From: Peronospora farinosa
Lineage: Eukaryota > Oomycota > Peronosporomycetes > Peronosporales > Peronosporaceae
DNA: 64,000 nt
Direction: 5' to 3'
Assembly: GCA_947646735.1 (NCBI GenBank)
Contig: CANTFK010000752.1
Coordinates: forward strand, 124,001 to 188,000
Within the stretch, counting starts at the first letter, position 1. Every line of letters starts with the position of its first letter. The notes beneath the pieces are model-generated. The model saw nothing but the letters and a program-made list of their open reading frames with translations, searched no databases and was not told the origin of the DNA. Shown piece after piece: positions 1 to 9,966 of the stretch. A program made the translations under genes and the position numbers.

Positions 1-1189
1 AAGACCCTCCAGGCACTAATCCTTCAGCTATTGTAATAGCACGTTGCACTGCATCTGTCCAAGCTCTTCGATCTGATTCGGATCTTGCATGGAATAACAT
101 GGAATGGGTATCCACTGTTACCATAAAACAGTACTTGCGATCCGACACCAGTTCGTGTACCGGTTTGACGGAGCTGCCACTACTTAGCATCAGTACGCGT
201 TTGGTTTTACTGTGACTTTTACCGGTATTACCAGTTTTTCTGTTAGTTCCAATACTCATCGGTGTTTTAACTTGTAACTGACAAGTTAATAAATCACCTG
301 ATAAATCTACAAGTTGCTCTTTCCAATTCATCCGACTTGATTTCCGATACCTCGCCAACGACTTGAACTGCGTCAATGGACTTGTGTACAATTTCGCACG
401 TAAAACACCACATTTCGCTGGAGATTTCAAAAACCGTAGCGATACCGGCAAAGGTCCGATTACCTCCAACAACAACTTTTTCACTTCAGCTGACGTCAAA
501 GTTTGCAAAGAAACGCCATTGGCACTCACTAGTAATGATCCTCTTGGTATATGCATACCGGCTACTGTCACACTCTGGGACGTCTTGACGCAGCAGTCAT
601 GTACCCATTCGTATACTGAGCTCAGAAGCGCCATATCTGCTCGTTGAGGCATTTTTACTTCCAGGAAGTCACTATCTGTCAGTGTTTCCATCCTCGAGTC
701 GCTGTCTTGACCACCCCAATCCATAGGACTCGATGATCGTCGTGGGATCGTCATCTTCAGCGCGGCTGATCGTAGTGCAGCCATCCATTGATGTACATCT
801 TCAGCTTGACGTGACCTAAGAATCAATTTGATTGCACCAGAACTTGAAGTTGATAATGATGACGCAATGTCTGATATAATCGTCACTTGAAACGCATTGT
901 GCTTTCCCACGACAGGAAAAGGCAACGTTTTCACAACTGCTCCTCGGACATTCAGTTCTCGACACATCGTCATCCCACTATTACTATTGCTACGATCAGG
1001 TGACGACGTGGACGAATTGGACGACGCCCTAGACAACGCTCGACTTGTACGAGATAGCAACTCTTCCTTGCTCACGTCAGATGAATATTCACGCAACAAT
1101 CCACTTGTCTCAGATAGCACAAAGTAGCGCTTGTGCCAGCCTCGCAACAGCTTGCTGCGGCCGTCCCGTGTATATAGCACGCCCTCCAT
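1..1189 (-). CDS. PH-PDZ-PH domain protein (3' end beyond left edge)
   Basis: An uninterrupted minus-strand frame runs from an ATG at 1189 to the window edge (396 codons, no stop). Residues 1-146 read as a pleckstrin-homology domain: it opens MEGVLYTRDG, has WHKRYFVLSE as the second strand, and ends in a helix carrying the PH-typical Trp (VHQWMAALRS). A Ser-rich insert (about 47-72) sits in a loop. Residues about 175-265 look like a PDZ domain (IPRGSLLVSANGVSLQTL, then a helix). From about 268 a second PH-like unit ends with RRAWTDAVQRAI. Such proteins are usually adaptors at phosphoinositide membranes; the ligand cannot be read from sequence. The ATG was chosen because a PH domain normally starts right after it. 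The C-terminus lies off the window. It is divergent from the RRP1 gene with only about 210 bp between start codons. Domain assignment is by eye; PH1 is the surest. Confidence 0.82.
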   Translation of the reverse strand, partial: MEGVLYTRDGRSKLLRGWHKRYFVLSETSGLLREYSSDVSKEELLSRTSRALSRASSNSSTSSPDRSNSNSGMTMCRELNVRGAVVKTLPFPVVGKHNAFQVTIISDIASSLSTSSSGAIKLILRSRQAEDVHQWMAALRSAALKMTIPRRSSSPMDWGGQDSDSRMETLTDSDFLEVKMPQRADMALLSSVYEWVHDCCVKTSQSVTVAGMHIPRGSLLVSANGVSLQTLTSAEVKKLLLEVIGPLPVSLRFLKSPAKCGVLRAKLYTSPLTQFKSLARYRKSSRMNWKEQLVDLSGDLLTCQLQVKTPMSIGTNRKTGNTGKSHSKTKRVLMLSSGSSVKPVHELVSDRKYCFMVTVDTHSMLFHARSESDRRAWTDAVQRAITIAEGLVPGGS

Positions 1190-1398
1190 TCTTCGACAGA
1201 AACTGATAGGTGTAAAACTATTTAACGAATCGACGAGCAGATTAGAAAGTAGCACTATCATTGGTGGAAAGATAATATACTTATAGCCAATGACAAAGCT
1301 CTGAGTTGCATAGCCACTCGTTCGTGGCCATTAGCTCAGTTGTCTTGTTCTGCTGCTACACTTTACTTGTGTGCCTACTGCTTCTGCACGTTGCAACT
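1190..1398. promoter_or_regulatory. Short divergent intergenic region (likely shared promoter)
   Basis: These 209 bp separate the start codons of the minus-strand PH gene and the plus-strand RRP1 gene, so both promoters must lie here or overlap the 5' ends. I see AT-rich stretches but no element I can name with confidence. Confidence 0.45.
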
Positions 1399-3276
1399 AT
1401 GGAGAACGCTGCGTCTCGTTTCGGTCAGCACCTTGCGCATACAGGTACACGTTGATTGGACATTATTGTATTTTTATATTCGTTTCTTACATGAATACGT
1501 CAATTATATTTATGATCGGTAATTTATTATTGCAAAATCATTTTTAAAACAGAAAAAAAGTATCGTGACCGTGCTTTAAAAAAATTGACAGTGTACTTAA
1601 CAAAGAAGAAAGAGTGGACGAATCTGGAATGGGACAAGCTATGGAAAGCGCTGTTCTACTGCATGTGGATGAGCGATAAGCGACCTGTTCAGGAAGAACT
1701 TTCCTCCAATTTGGCTGCACTAGTGCACCACATCCCTAGCACCGAATCGGCGCTGGCGTTCGTGCGCTCTTTTTTTCGGACCATGCAAAGGGAGTGGCAC
1801 GGACTGGACGGTCTTCGTCTGGACAAGTTTTATTCGCTCGTACGCAAGTTTGTGCGTGAGGCAGTGGCGTTGCTTCGTGTGCAGGACTGGAACGAGACGT
1901 TGGTGCAAGAGCTTGCTGATATCTTGTCGACTGAGGTTGTGAGTCAATTGCCCAACGGACCACGTATGCACTTGGCCGATCTGTACTTGACGGAAATCTA
2001 CAATGCCGCGGGCAAGGATATTGTGTCGGAGGCTTTTGTGACATTGCTGGAGCCGTTCTTTACATTGTTAAACAGCGAGTATGATAAGACGGTGTTTAAG
2101 CGTGTGCGGGAGTTGGTGTTTGACGAGATACTGAGCAAGTATAAGTTTGGACCTCAGACGAAGACAGGCGAGGAAGAAGAAAAAGAGGAGACGGATATGG
2201 AAGAGGACGAGGAGGAAGAGCACAAGGTGTTCGAAAAGGTGGAGTTGGCGCTGGTGCAGCATCGCATCTTTGCCATTGCATCAGCGGACGCTACGATCGA
2301 ACGCAACCGCTCAGCGCTCTACACGTTGTACAAGAAATTTTTTGCTATTACGCGCGTCGACTCTTTCCAGGCTGCGCAGAAAGAGGCTGATAAGCCTAAG
2401 AAAAAGACTGTGAAAATCGAGAAGAAGCATAAGGAAGAGAACTCGGCCGCTATCGAAACTATAAAGAAATTTGCGAAGAACGAGAAGGCTTGTGCTAAGA
2501 ATGTGCAATTGAAGAAGCGAAGGATTCAGACGGAAGCCAAGGTGGATGCAGAGGCTGAGATCAAGAAGATTGAATTCGTGAAGGAGGAAAAGGAGGAGGC
2601 AGCTTCCCCGAAAAAGAAAGCAACAAAGCAGAAGATTGCGATGGAGACGAAGGTTGAGAAAATCGAAATGATGAAGTTACCTGCTGAGATCAAAAAGGGT
2701 AAGAAGAAACAGAAGATGGTGAAGCTGGAGGTGAAGGAAATGGAGACGAAGCTGGTGGAGAAGGAATCTTCTACATCTGTAAAGGACAAGAAATCGGCAA
2801 AGGAGCAGACTAAACTGAAGAAGGAAAATTTTGAAACGAAGAAGGAGCCTGACGTGACGGTAACTACGAGCGGTAAGAAATTTAAGCGTTGTGGCTCGTG
2901 TGGCGGCTATGGCAAGAATTTGGTGCCGAACGACAAGAACCTCTGTGGCCACTGCGAACACATTCGAAAGGCAGGAAAGAAGAAGGCAGCGTCGGCTTCG
3001 AAGAAGCGGAAGGCCGAGTCACAGGCTCAGGCTACACGAGAAGAGAAGGAGAATGCAGAGTCGAACAAGAAAGTCACGTTTGGCAAGAGTAAGGCTTTGC
3101 CACACACTGTGTCGATTAAGCGACTCAAAGCCTCAGCTAAGCGAATTGCGGTGTCGAGGAATATGGACAATTTCAAGGGCGTACTGAAGATGACTACACA
3201 GTTGCCAGTTCCATTGAAGAAGTTGAAAACGAAAAAGATGAGCAAGGGACGGAAAGCAGCTGTGGAATTGTTTTAG
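1399..3276 (+). CDS. RRP1: RRP1/Nop52-family ribosomal RNA processing protein
   Basis: Nucleolar factor expected to act in pre-60S rRNA processing. Proposed exons are 1399-1444 and 1553-3276 (589 aa). The long frame alone opens only at a TTG, but an ATG at 1399 followed by CAG/GTACAC (intron from 1445) and an acceptor AACAG at 1548-1552 joins in phase and gives a family-like N-terminus (MENAASRFGQHLAHTEKKYR, then DRALKKLTVYL). The Nop52 domain (about residues 1-230) includes LWKALFYCMWMSDKRPVQEE, characteristic of RRP1. An acidic run follows, then a long Lys/Glu-rich tail typical of nucleolar proteins. Unusual for the family is a C-x2-C-x14-C-x2-C motif in the tail (C462, C465, C480, C483), which looks like a zinc-binding knuckle. 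The family call is strong. The 108-nt intron is inferred from splice signals and phase only. Confidence 0.9.
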
Positions 3277-3700
3277 AAACAAGTAGCTCTGTCTTGGAAG
3301 CAGTATTCGTGCTCGCTGTATAGTTGAGGCATGGTGGTTATAAAAAGACAAGGGACATCCATCACTATTCTCTTGCACTGAACAAATTGAACAGTTTTGC
3401 ATTGTTTGTTTGCTCGGCATTGTCGATGAAATGTATTGAATGGCCAGCCCCATTTTTTTGAGTAACAACGTTTTACTTCTTTTTAGTCCTTTTTAGTCGT
3501 TGTCAAAAATTACAGCAACTTTGTAGTAGATAGTACTACACCCAAAAGTATTAATATCTTTCGATACTATTTTCAGACTTCAGAAAGAGTGATGGTCCTT
3601 CAAGCTCTTTTTTTTCTCAGACAGATACAGATGAAATTAGCGAAAATAACAGGTTTTGCAAGGGATGGGTTTATTTCATGATGTATACTTTCCTTCAGTC

Positions 3701-4474
3701 ATGAATATGCTGCGCTTTTCCCGTGTAGGTCGAGCAGCTACTGCGTATGCTATTGTGTATACATGTATGATACCTGAGACAACAGGTTACAAGATGTTTC
3801 AACGAAAGCTTCCAAATGGAGCAAATGTTCCAGGGTTCGATGCAATTGGTCACGTGCAAGTCGGTGGCGGTCCGATTAACGACTTTGGACTGGACTTTAA
3901 GGAAGCGGAATTTATGTGGACCACCACATTTTGTGAAAAGGACTCGGACGGTGATGGACAAACAAACGGACAGGAACTTGGGGATCCGTGCTGTGAATTT
4001 GTACAGCGGAAGAATGAAAAGGTTCGATGGACAGAGGGAGTGTCACACCCCGGGGATTTGAAGCTGAAGGCAGACCCGGCGCTGTGGGAAGGTATTGTCT
4101 GCGGGGTTGAAGCAAACGCTGAAGTGGTAGCAAAGGAGGAGGACACTGAAGTAGCAGCGAAGGTAGAGCCCACTGAAGTTGCAGCAAAGGAAGAGACAAC
4201 TGAAGTAGCAGCAATGGAAGAGATTACTGAAGTAGCGAGTGTAGAAGATACACAGAATACGGTGGTGGACGTAGCGGTGCAGAGTAAAAAAGAGACACTA
4301 CAAGAGAAGCCAATGACTTCCGAATTGCCGACGATGTATACGTCAGTGATGCTGTCAGCTGCATTGCTGATGGTGATGGTGATCTATATGGTAGTCATGT
4401 GGATGAAGCGTCGGTCGTCGTACAACTTGCCGATCTTTCGTCAGCAAAGGAGACAATCGGTGACGAGAAGATGA
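3701..4474 (+). CDS. Secreted/membrane-anchored temptin-like protein
   Basis: 257 aa from the ATG at 3701; longer in-frame starts at 3656-3665 add residues before a plausible signal sequence. After a moderately hydrophobic N-terminus (about 10-27) comes a temptin-type Cys/Cys domain (about 30-140): LPNGANVPG, AIGHVQVGGG and a WTTTFC lead into DSDGDGQTNGQELGDPCC, a Ca-binding-loop-like segment also found in temptin and some fungal/oomycete secreted proteins. It continues with degenerate Glu/Ala repeats of the type TEVAAKEE (about 150-190), then a single hydrophobic helix (MLSAALLMVMVIYMVVMW) and a basic tail. This predicts a type I surface protein with the temptin domain outside. Temptin was named from a mollusc pheromone protein; its role in oomycetes is not known to me. 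No intron is needed. Confidence 0.72.
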   Translation: MNMLRFSRVGRAATAYAIVYTCMIPETTGYKMFQRKLPNGANVPGFDAIGHVQVGGGPINDFGLDFKEAEFMWTTTFCEKDSDGDGQTNGQELGDPCCEFVQRKNEKVRWTEGVSHPGDLKLKADPALWEGIVCGVEANAEVVAKEEDTEVAAKVEPTEVAAKEETTEVAAMEEITEVASVEDTQNTVVDVAVQSKKETLQEKPMTSELPTMYTSVMLSAALLMVMVIYMVVMWMKRRSSYNLPIFRQQRRQSVTRR

Positions 4475-4682
4475 ATAGATGAATAGATGAGTGTCAAAAT
4501 GACTGGTACTATTTGTACTTACAGGCATAGTGACGTAGAGCATTACACTGTTAAAAGATAGGTGATTTGAAGCAAGGCGGGAAATTTTTGGAGCTGTGGG
4601 CGGGAATGACTTGTGTTTGTTCATGGGCAACGAATGACTGACGTTTTGTCCTAACATGTTATAACGTGTTTTGCGCTATCAG

Positions 4683-5000
4683 ATGCAGAGAAATGTGTTA
4701 AGCAGTGAAAACGATATCTCCGGGGATGTCGCTATCTTTGCGCTGTCGCAGTTCTCCCAGAGACGAAGTGTCGGACGTGACGGCAGCGCACCTCCGGATC
4801 CGGTACTGGATGGTCTCACGAACGAGCTTGGCTGGGACATGATCGATGCCGATTCGTTTGGATCGTAAAGTCTGGATGGCCTGGAGATTTGTGCTGTGAT
4901 TTTTGCACGAGACGACCCCAGAGTTTGCTGGACGGAGATATCTCACGTATTGGAGATGCTCCTGGGTCAAGGTTTCGTGTCAAGAGACGGAAGGCGTTAA
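4683..5000 (+). CDS. Doubtful small spliced gene of unknown function
   Basis: An ATG at 4683 opens a frame of good amino-acid composition that either stops at 4865-4867 (61 aa) or is spliced: GTAAAG at 4865 as donor and CCCCAG ending at 4921 as acceptor give a 57-nt intron in phase, extending the protein to a TAA at 4998-5000 (86 aa). The peptide is Asp/Ser-rich (GLTNELGWDMIDADSFGS). I recognise no domain. A competing minus-strand frame over 4698-4970 opens only at TTG. Treat as a hypothesis to test with RNA-seq. Confidence 0.27.
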
Positions 5001-5960
5001 TGACAATGCAGATGAAGAGAGGATGCTACTTAGAACGAGGTAATTGAGGGGTGGTGCCTTGTCTCGTAGAATTTGCTCTCAGTTAAGGTGTTCTCGGCCA
5101 TATTAGCCATGAGACGGAGCGGTCAGTAGACGCTAGCAAGGACGACACATACGAGATCGCGCACTGTATATTGGCGCAGATAATTACAATGGAAGAAACA
5201 AAGGCTGCAACGAAAACAATTCAGGCCTTCCAGTAATCTAGCAAAGATGTGTCGTCAGAGTGTCCCTATAGGTTTTTGTGCATGGACGCACCGCAATCTA
5301 CGGCAAAATCACTCGCTACTTGACTTAATGGCCATTTTTTAAAATTTATCGAAACGACGACGTTAATCACACGTCCTTACAATACCCTGTCGTTTCAGCT
5401 TAAACGCAATGCGTTACGTACTTGATCGCCACTAGATCACATTAGCAAACAACGTAGCTCGTGTAGGTAACAAACGTTGCACCTTGCCTCCAGGTAAAGC
5501 TTCAGCTTTTCGCAACTCCGCAACTTTTATATACCTCTAACTCTACGTAGATGCCGCATTGCAAACGCATCATCCTCATTGAACGATTACATAGACTGCC
5601 TTGTCAACAGCAGCACCACTCAAGACCAGTCGGTCGCATAAAGTATCTATCTCAGAGGTGCCATGCCCTCTCGGATATATACTATATTTGTTACGTATGC
5701 TAGGGATCTGATCTCTATAGCCTGATCATAGCACAGAGCTTCTACTATAATCTCCCTCTCCTAGTTGTCAGTCCTCAAAGTCGTCAGTCTGTCCCAGCCA
5801 GTTAATGGCAGCACACGCAGAAGCCCTGCTGTACTCACTCCATGGCCAGTTCATTTCACGATTAAATCGCTAAAGCTCATCGATAGTCGCGCGTCGTGCT
5901 GGCGATAACGCAGTTGATACTTTTAAAACCTTTACACCTGGTTGCTCTAGGTCTGTCACC
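5001..5960. other. Intergenic region upstream of BT1 transporter
   Basis: No convincing coding frame, repeat or RNA gene is visible. The last few hundred bases must contain the promoter and 5' UTR of the transporter at 5961; I can name no specific element. Confidence 0.5.
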
Positions 5961-7610
5961 ATGTCTGTCTCCAATCACGATCACAGGATGGTGGTGCCCC
6001 AGCTACCCCCGGCCTTCAACACGTTCAACTCGTCGCAGGACTTCAATACGAGCGGTATCTCGTTCGATGACGAGGGCGGCCGCTTTGTGGCGGGGGAGCA
6101 ATTTTACAACCACGAAAAGTACGGGAGTCTCCGCAAAGGAGGTGCTGTAGCCTTTCTGTCTATGGAATGCCTGGGTCTCGTAGCTGCTACTTTTACTTCC
6201 GTGTTGTCGTACCAAGCTCTGCTCGTGCTAGTGCAGCCAATGTACAAGACCCAGTTGAGCCTAAGCTCGACGGAGATTATTGCTGTCGAGCGATTAATCA
6301 AGATGCCTATGGTGCTGAGTTTCCTGGTCGGTCTCCTGTCCGACTGCTACCCGATCATGGGTCTACGTCGTAAAGGTTACATGATCCTCGGGTGTGTCAT
6401 TAATGCCGCCGCAGTGTTTGCTATCGCCGGTGTAAGTGCATATCTTGGTAATGATGCGACCGCTAGTGAAGATCTGGTGGTGCTCGCGCTCGTTCTAGTT
6501 GCTCTGGCTAGAATCGGCTGCATCATCACCTACGTGTGCGTCCAAACTCGACTAGTCGAGTATTCCCAGCGCGAATCTCTGCGTGACCGCGGTGTAATTC
6601 AAGTGTCGTATTTGATCTTCCGTCGCGTTGTGTCTATCTTCACGTCGATGTTGTCGTTTCTAGCTTTAGGCACAAATTCGGAGCCAAACATTTCGATATC
6701 GACAGCTTTGATCATCCTCGGAGTGACCTCGATCCTACCGTTGCCGCTTGTTTTCCGCTACTGGAACGACGAAGCGCACTCGTTCAACGCGTCCATGACG
6801 ATTCGCTATCAAACTTTGTGGAAGATCATGCAGCAGAAGGCTGTGTGGCGGATACTCGCCTTCATTTGTTTTTTTACGTTGTTCTTAGGCATCAAGTTTA
6901 GCGACTCGATGGGTGTCATTAGCAAGTGGGCAGGTGCCAATCAGGACAACTCGCTTCTTGTAAAAACTATCGAAGACTTTGTGATGATCGGCACTGTGCT
7001 CGTATGGCGCTGCGTGTTCATCAACCGTCTGTGGCCTACTTTCTTTGCGTTGGCGCCTGCTTTCCAGATTTTACCCAACCTTTTCGTGTCACTAATGGTA
7101 GCGCTCGACGTAGTGCGTAACCGCTACTTCTACCGAATTTTCCAGACCGTGACGTACGTCGCGGATGGTATTGGTCTATTAAATTCGATTGTACCCGTGA
7201 CGGAGATTGCTCAAGAGGGCTCCGAAGGTACTTTGGTGGGTCTCACACTCACTTTGCAACATTGCGTGAACACTTTCATCGCCTCAAATGTTCACGGTCC
7301 TTTTCACGGATCCAACTATTACAGCACGGCCGCAGTAGCCTCTGACACGTCGGACGCGCGTTGGGATGTATTGTTGTCACTGTTCCTTAACTTCGCGTTG
7401 AATGCTTTGGCTTGGGCTGGACTCTTTTTCCTCCCTTCTCAGAAGCTGGACGCGCAGCAGCTACGAATGTACGGCGGGTTTACAAAGGGTGCCAGTGGTG
7501 GAATCCTCGCCTTTGGTCTGGTACTGTTTATCTATTCGTTAGTGGTATCCCTCATGACGCTCATCCCGTCCACCTCGTGTGTCACCTTTGTCGGTGGCAC
7601 CGGCTGCTAG
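5961..7610 (+). CDS. BT1/folate-biopterin family transporter, paralogue 1
   Basis: 549-aa polytopic membrane protein, intronless, with an ATG at 5961. A hydrophilic N-terminus (about 65 residues) precedes roughly twelve hydrophobic segments. The best family marker is LLSDCYPIMGLRRKGYMILG (about residues 123-145), matching the D/x-PI-x-G-x-RR-x-x-Y-x-x-G loop of BT1/FBT transporters. A second shared segment, EIAQEGSEGTLVGLTL, precedes the late helices. The family belongs to the major facilitator fold and moves pteridines/folates or related small molecules across membranes; the substrate here is unknown. It shares family-wide blocks (GLVAATFTS near TM1, QKAVWR before the second half, QKLDAQ, RMYGGFT near the end) with the gene at 61585, so the two are paralogues. 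Membrane location (plasma or internal) cannot be decided. Confidence 0.82.
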   Translation: MSVSNHDHRMVVPQLPPAFNTFNSSQDFNTSGISFDDEGGRFVAGEQFYNHEKYGSLRKGGAVAFLSMECLGLVAATFTSVLSYQALLVLVQPMYKTQLSLSSTEIIAVERLIKMPMVLSFLVGLLSDCYPIMGLRRKGYMILGCVINAAAVFAIAGVSAYLGNDATASEDLVVLALVLVALARIGCIITYVCVQTRLVEYSQRESLRDRGVIQVSYLIFRRVVSIFTSMLSFLALGTNSEPNISISTALIILGVTSILPLPLVFRYWNDEAHSFNASMTIRYQTLWKIMQQKAVWRILAFICFFTLFLGIKFSDSMGVISKWAGANQDNSLLVKTIEDFVMIGTVLVWRCVFINRLWPTFFALAPAFQILPNLFVSLMVALDVVRNRYFYRIFQTVTYVADGIGLLNSIVPVTEIAQEGSEGTLVGLTLTLQHCVNTFIASNVHGPFHGSNYYSTAAVASDTSDARWDVLLSLFLNFALNALAWAGLFFLPSQKLDAQQLRMYGGFTKGASGGILAFGLVLFIYSLVVSLMTLIPSTSCVTFVGGTGC

Positions 7611-9966
7611 CTACTAGGTATTTATAGGAAAGACTACGATAGAACTATTGCAAAGAATGAAGACGACAGATGTAAGCTTGTTCCTGCGCCGTCTAAGAAG
7701 TTGTATGCTAAATGTAAGTTGGTAGAGTAACCTGATCTAGATGGCCATCGTTGATGACAGTATAATGCTCTGTCCTAGACATTGTAAAAGCTGCTAAAAA
7801 GCGTGGAAAAGATCGATGATGCGTAGAGTCATGAAGATCTTTTCCTCACGCATGTATGTTGCTTCGTACTAGTTTGTGGCCAGCTTGACTATGCTTGTGG
7901 CATGCCGGCTAAGGTAATAGTCGTCCAGATAGCACAGTGGTCTTAGACATGGCGGTTGACGTTCGTGTCGGACCGCACTTCTGATTATACGTGTTTGCAC
8001 TCGTTGGAGCTAAGTACTGCCGATCATCTGCAAACGGGCGAACAGACCGAGCGCACGAATCGCGAGTTTGTCAGCTAAAGGCCAGACGTCATCATCAAGC
8101 CGAAGCGAAGACCTTGTATACCTTGTGCCGGCAGCTTCATACTAGGGTGCAGTCCGACAACAATAACTTCGCACCAAAAGCATTAAAAGCTAGCTGAGCA
8201 GGGGTCAGACTAGTTTGACGTCCAGTTGAAGCTAATTCGACACCTCAAGTTGTAGCGACATCTACGACTTCCTTGGTTTAAAACTAAATTGCGTGTATTC
8301 TTCACTTTGATCATTACTTCCATGATTGTAAATGTAATTGTTGCCGTCAGTCGTCCGCTTGATAGACATAATGAAAGACTTGCGTTTGGCTCAATATTAT
8401 GCGAAAGGAATATGCCGTCTTGCGGTCATTTTTTTCTTCGCAACATGCAAAGCAATTCCTACTCGCAGAAAACAAGTTATTGGCACTTTACAATACCAGG
8501 AGTAGCAATACTTCTTAGAAGCAATTACTTTCACGGCTCGTAGCACCACCAGCTGAACCCTTGAAATTGGTGTGCAATTTCTCTTGGTACCAACGCCCGC
8601 GAGCTCTCTTATTCTGGATTTCGCTTCTCTTACATGGTGCCTTTCCATTGACTGTGTGCCTGATGATATCAGCGTATAACAATTGGCATTCTTTGAAATG
8701 GTTGTTAGATTATGTCATTAGACGATGAGAATGAGACTAAACGATCACAGGAACGGGCAAGCGATTTCGTCACTTCGCCGTCATAAGTACAAACCAGTAT
8801 AGTAACAAACAATTATGTAAGCGAAGGGAGATGAAAGATCACGGCAGTGTGTACTAATATGTAGGATATTGTAGTGGTGTGGCGAGATCGCAAGAATAAA
8901 ACGACAATGTAGTAATACAAGTAACTATCTATGTTTTAAAGCCGAACTCTCTCGAAATGCACTTTGCATTGTAGTACAGCCGTAGCGTATATATGCACCA
9001 AAAGCTTGTTCGTCCGTCTGCCGAGCATACCAATCGCGAGTAATAGATTTAGTTCGTATGCGAAGGCATCTTGCGATGAAACGGTAAACTATTGGAATCT
9101 CGTTGTCAACTTAGCAGCTTATTTGCTGGAGTGTGCGACTAGCCTTTGATCCGAAAACCATAACACTGATGATCACTTACATCGCTAGATGATGGTAACA
9201 GGTCTTGAGAGTCGACACTAAGAAGACTGTCTCGTCACCGAAACGTATTCGTCTGTGTTGTCGTAATAGAAGCAGAGATCCAGCAGGCGGACCACTTCTG
9301 CGATGTGAGTATGGAGAGTGCGCAGTTCACAAACCCTCGCCAACTCATATTTCTTGTCCGACGATCATCACTTTTTGTACTAGTGCATGTACAAAGCAGT
9401 CTATCACATTGATCCACGATCATGGTTTGAACCACTACAACTTGTATAGATGACCGATAATACATATAGCACGCTGCCTCTCGCGGTGTCCTTTGCCGTG
9501 ACAACATCGTAGCTTTGCCTCTAAAACATCGACGCCAGTCTCAGACCGAGATTTTTGGTTGTCGTCGGTGCCTATCTCCAATTTGTTGCCGTTTGTAGGA
9601 GGCGTGAACGCTCACGACTCGACGTGGTCGGTATGGAGAACTCTATGTAAAAGCTTCACGAATAGATGCAGACAAAACGAGATGGCGTGCCTACAATGCG
9701 GGACTCACGCGCGTTCGTTACAGAGGCCGTAACTGATCCAGTAAATATGACCGCATACCTACGCCCGTCACTTGTAAAGAAGGCGCCTGGAAAATCACAC
9801 GATATCGCAATTCGACAGGATAAAGATTGACAATTCGACGTTCAGAGTGTCCCAAGGTATCATATCATCTACACGCTAGCAGACAAGTCTCTCCAGGATA
9901 CATTTATCTCACTGACGAAGGTTTTGTGTCTGCCTCAGCGGAGATATTACTAGCGATATCAGTAAA
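7611..9966. other. Gene-poor intergenic region
   Basis: About 2.4 kb with only short frames, most opening at non-ATG codons. One frame at about 8289-8543 begins with a hydrophobic run resembling a signal peptide but starts at TTG, so I do not call it. The final stretch upstream of 9967 should hold the promoter of the first KRE6/SKN1-like gene. No transposon termini or RNA genes recognised. Confidence 0.5.

Noticed and set aside
8289..8543. Short plus frame with a hydrophobic start resembling a secreted peptide
   Set aside because: It opens at TTG. The first internal ATG cuts the hydrophobic run, and there is no effector motif or cysteine pattern.
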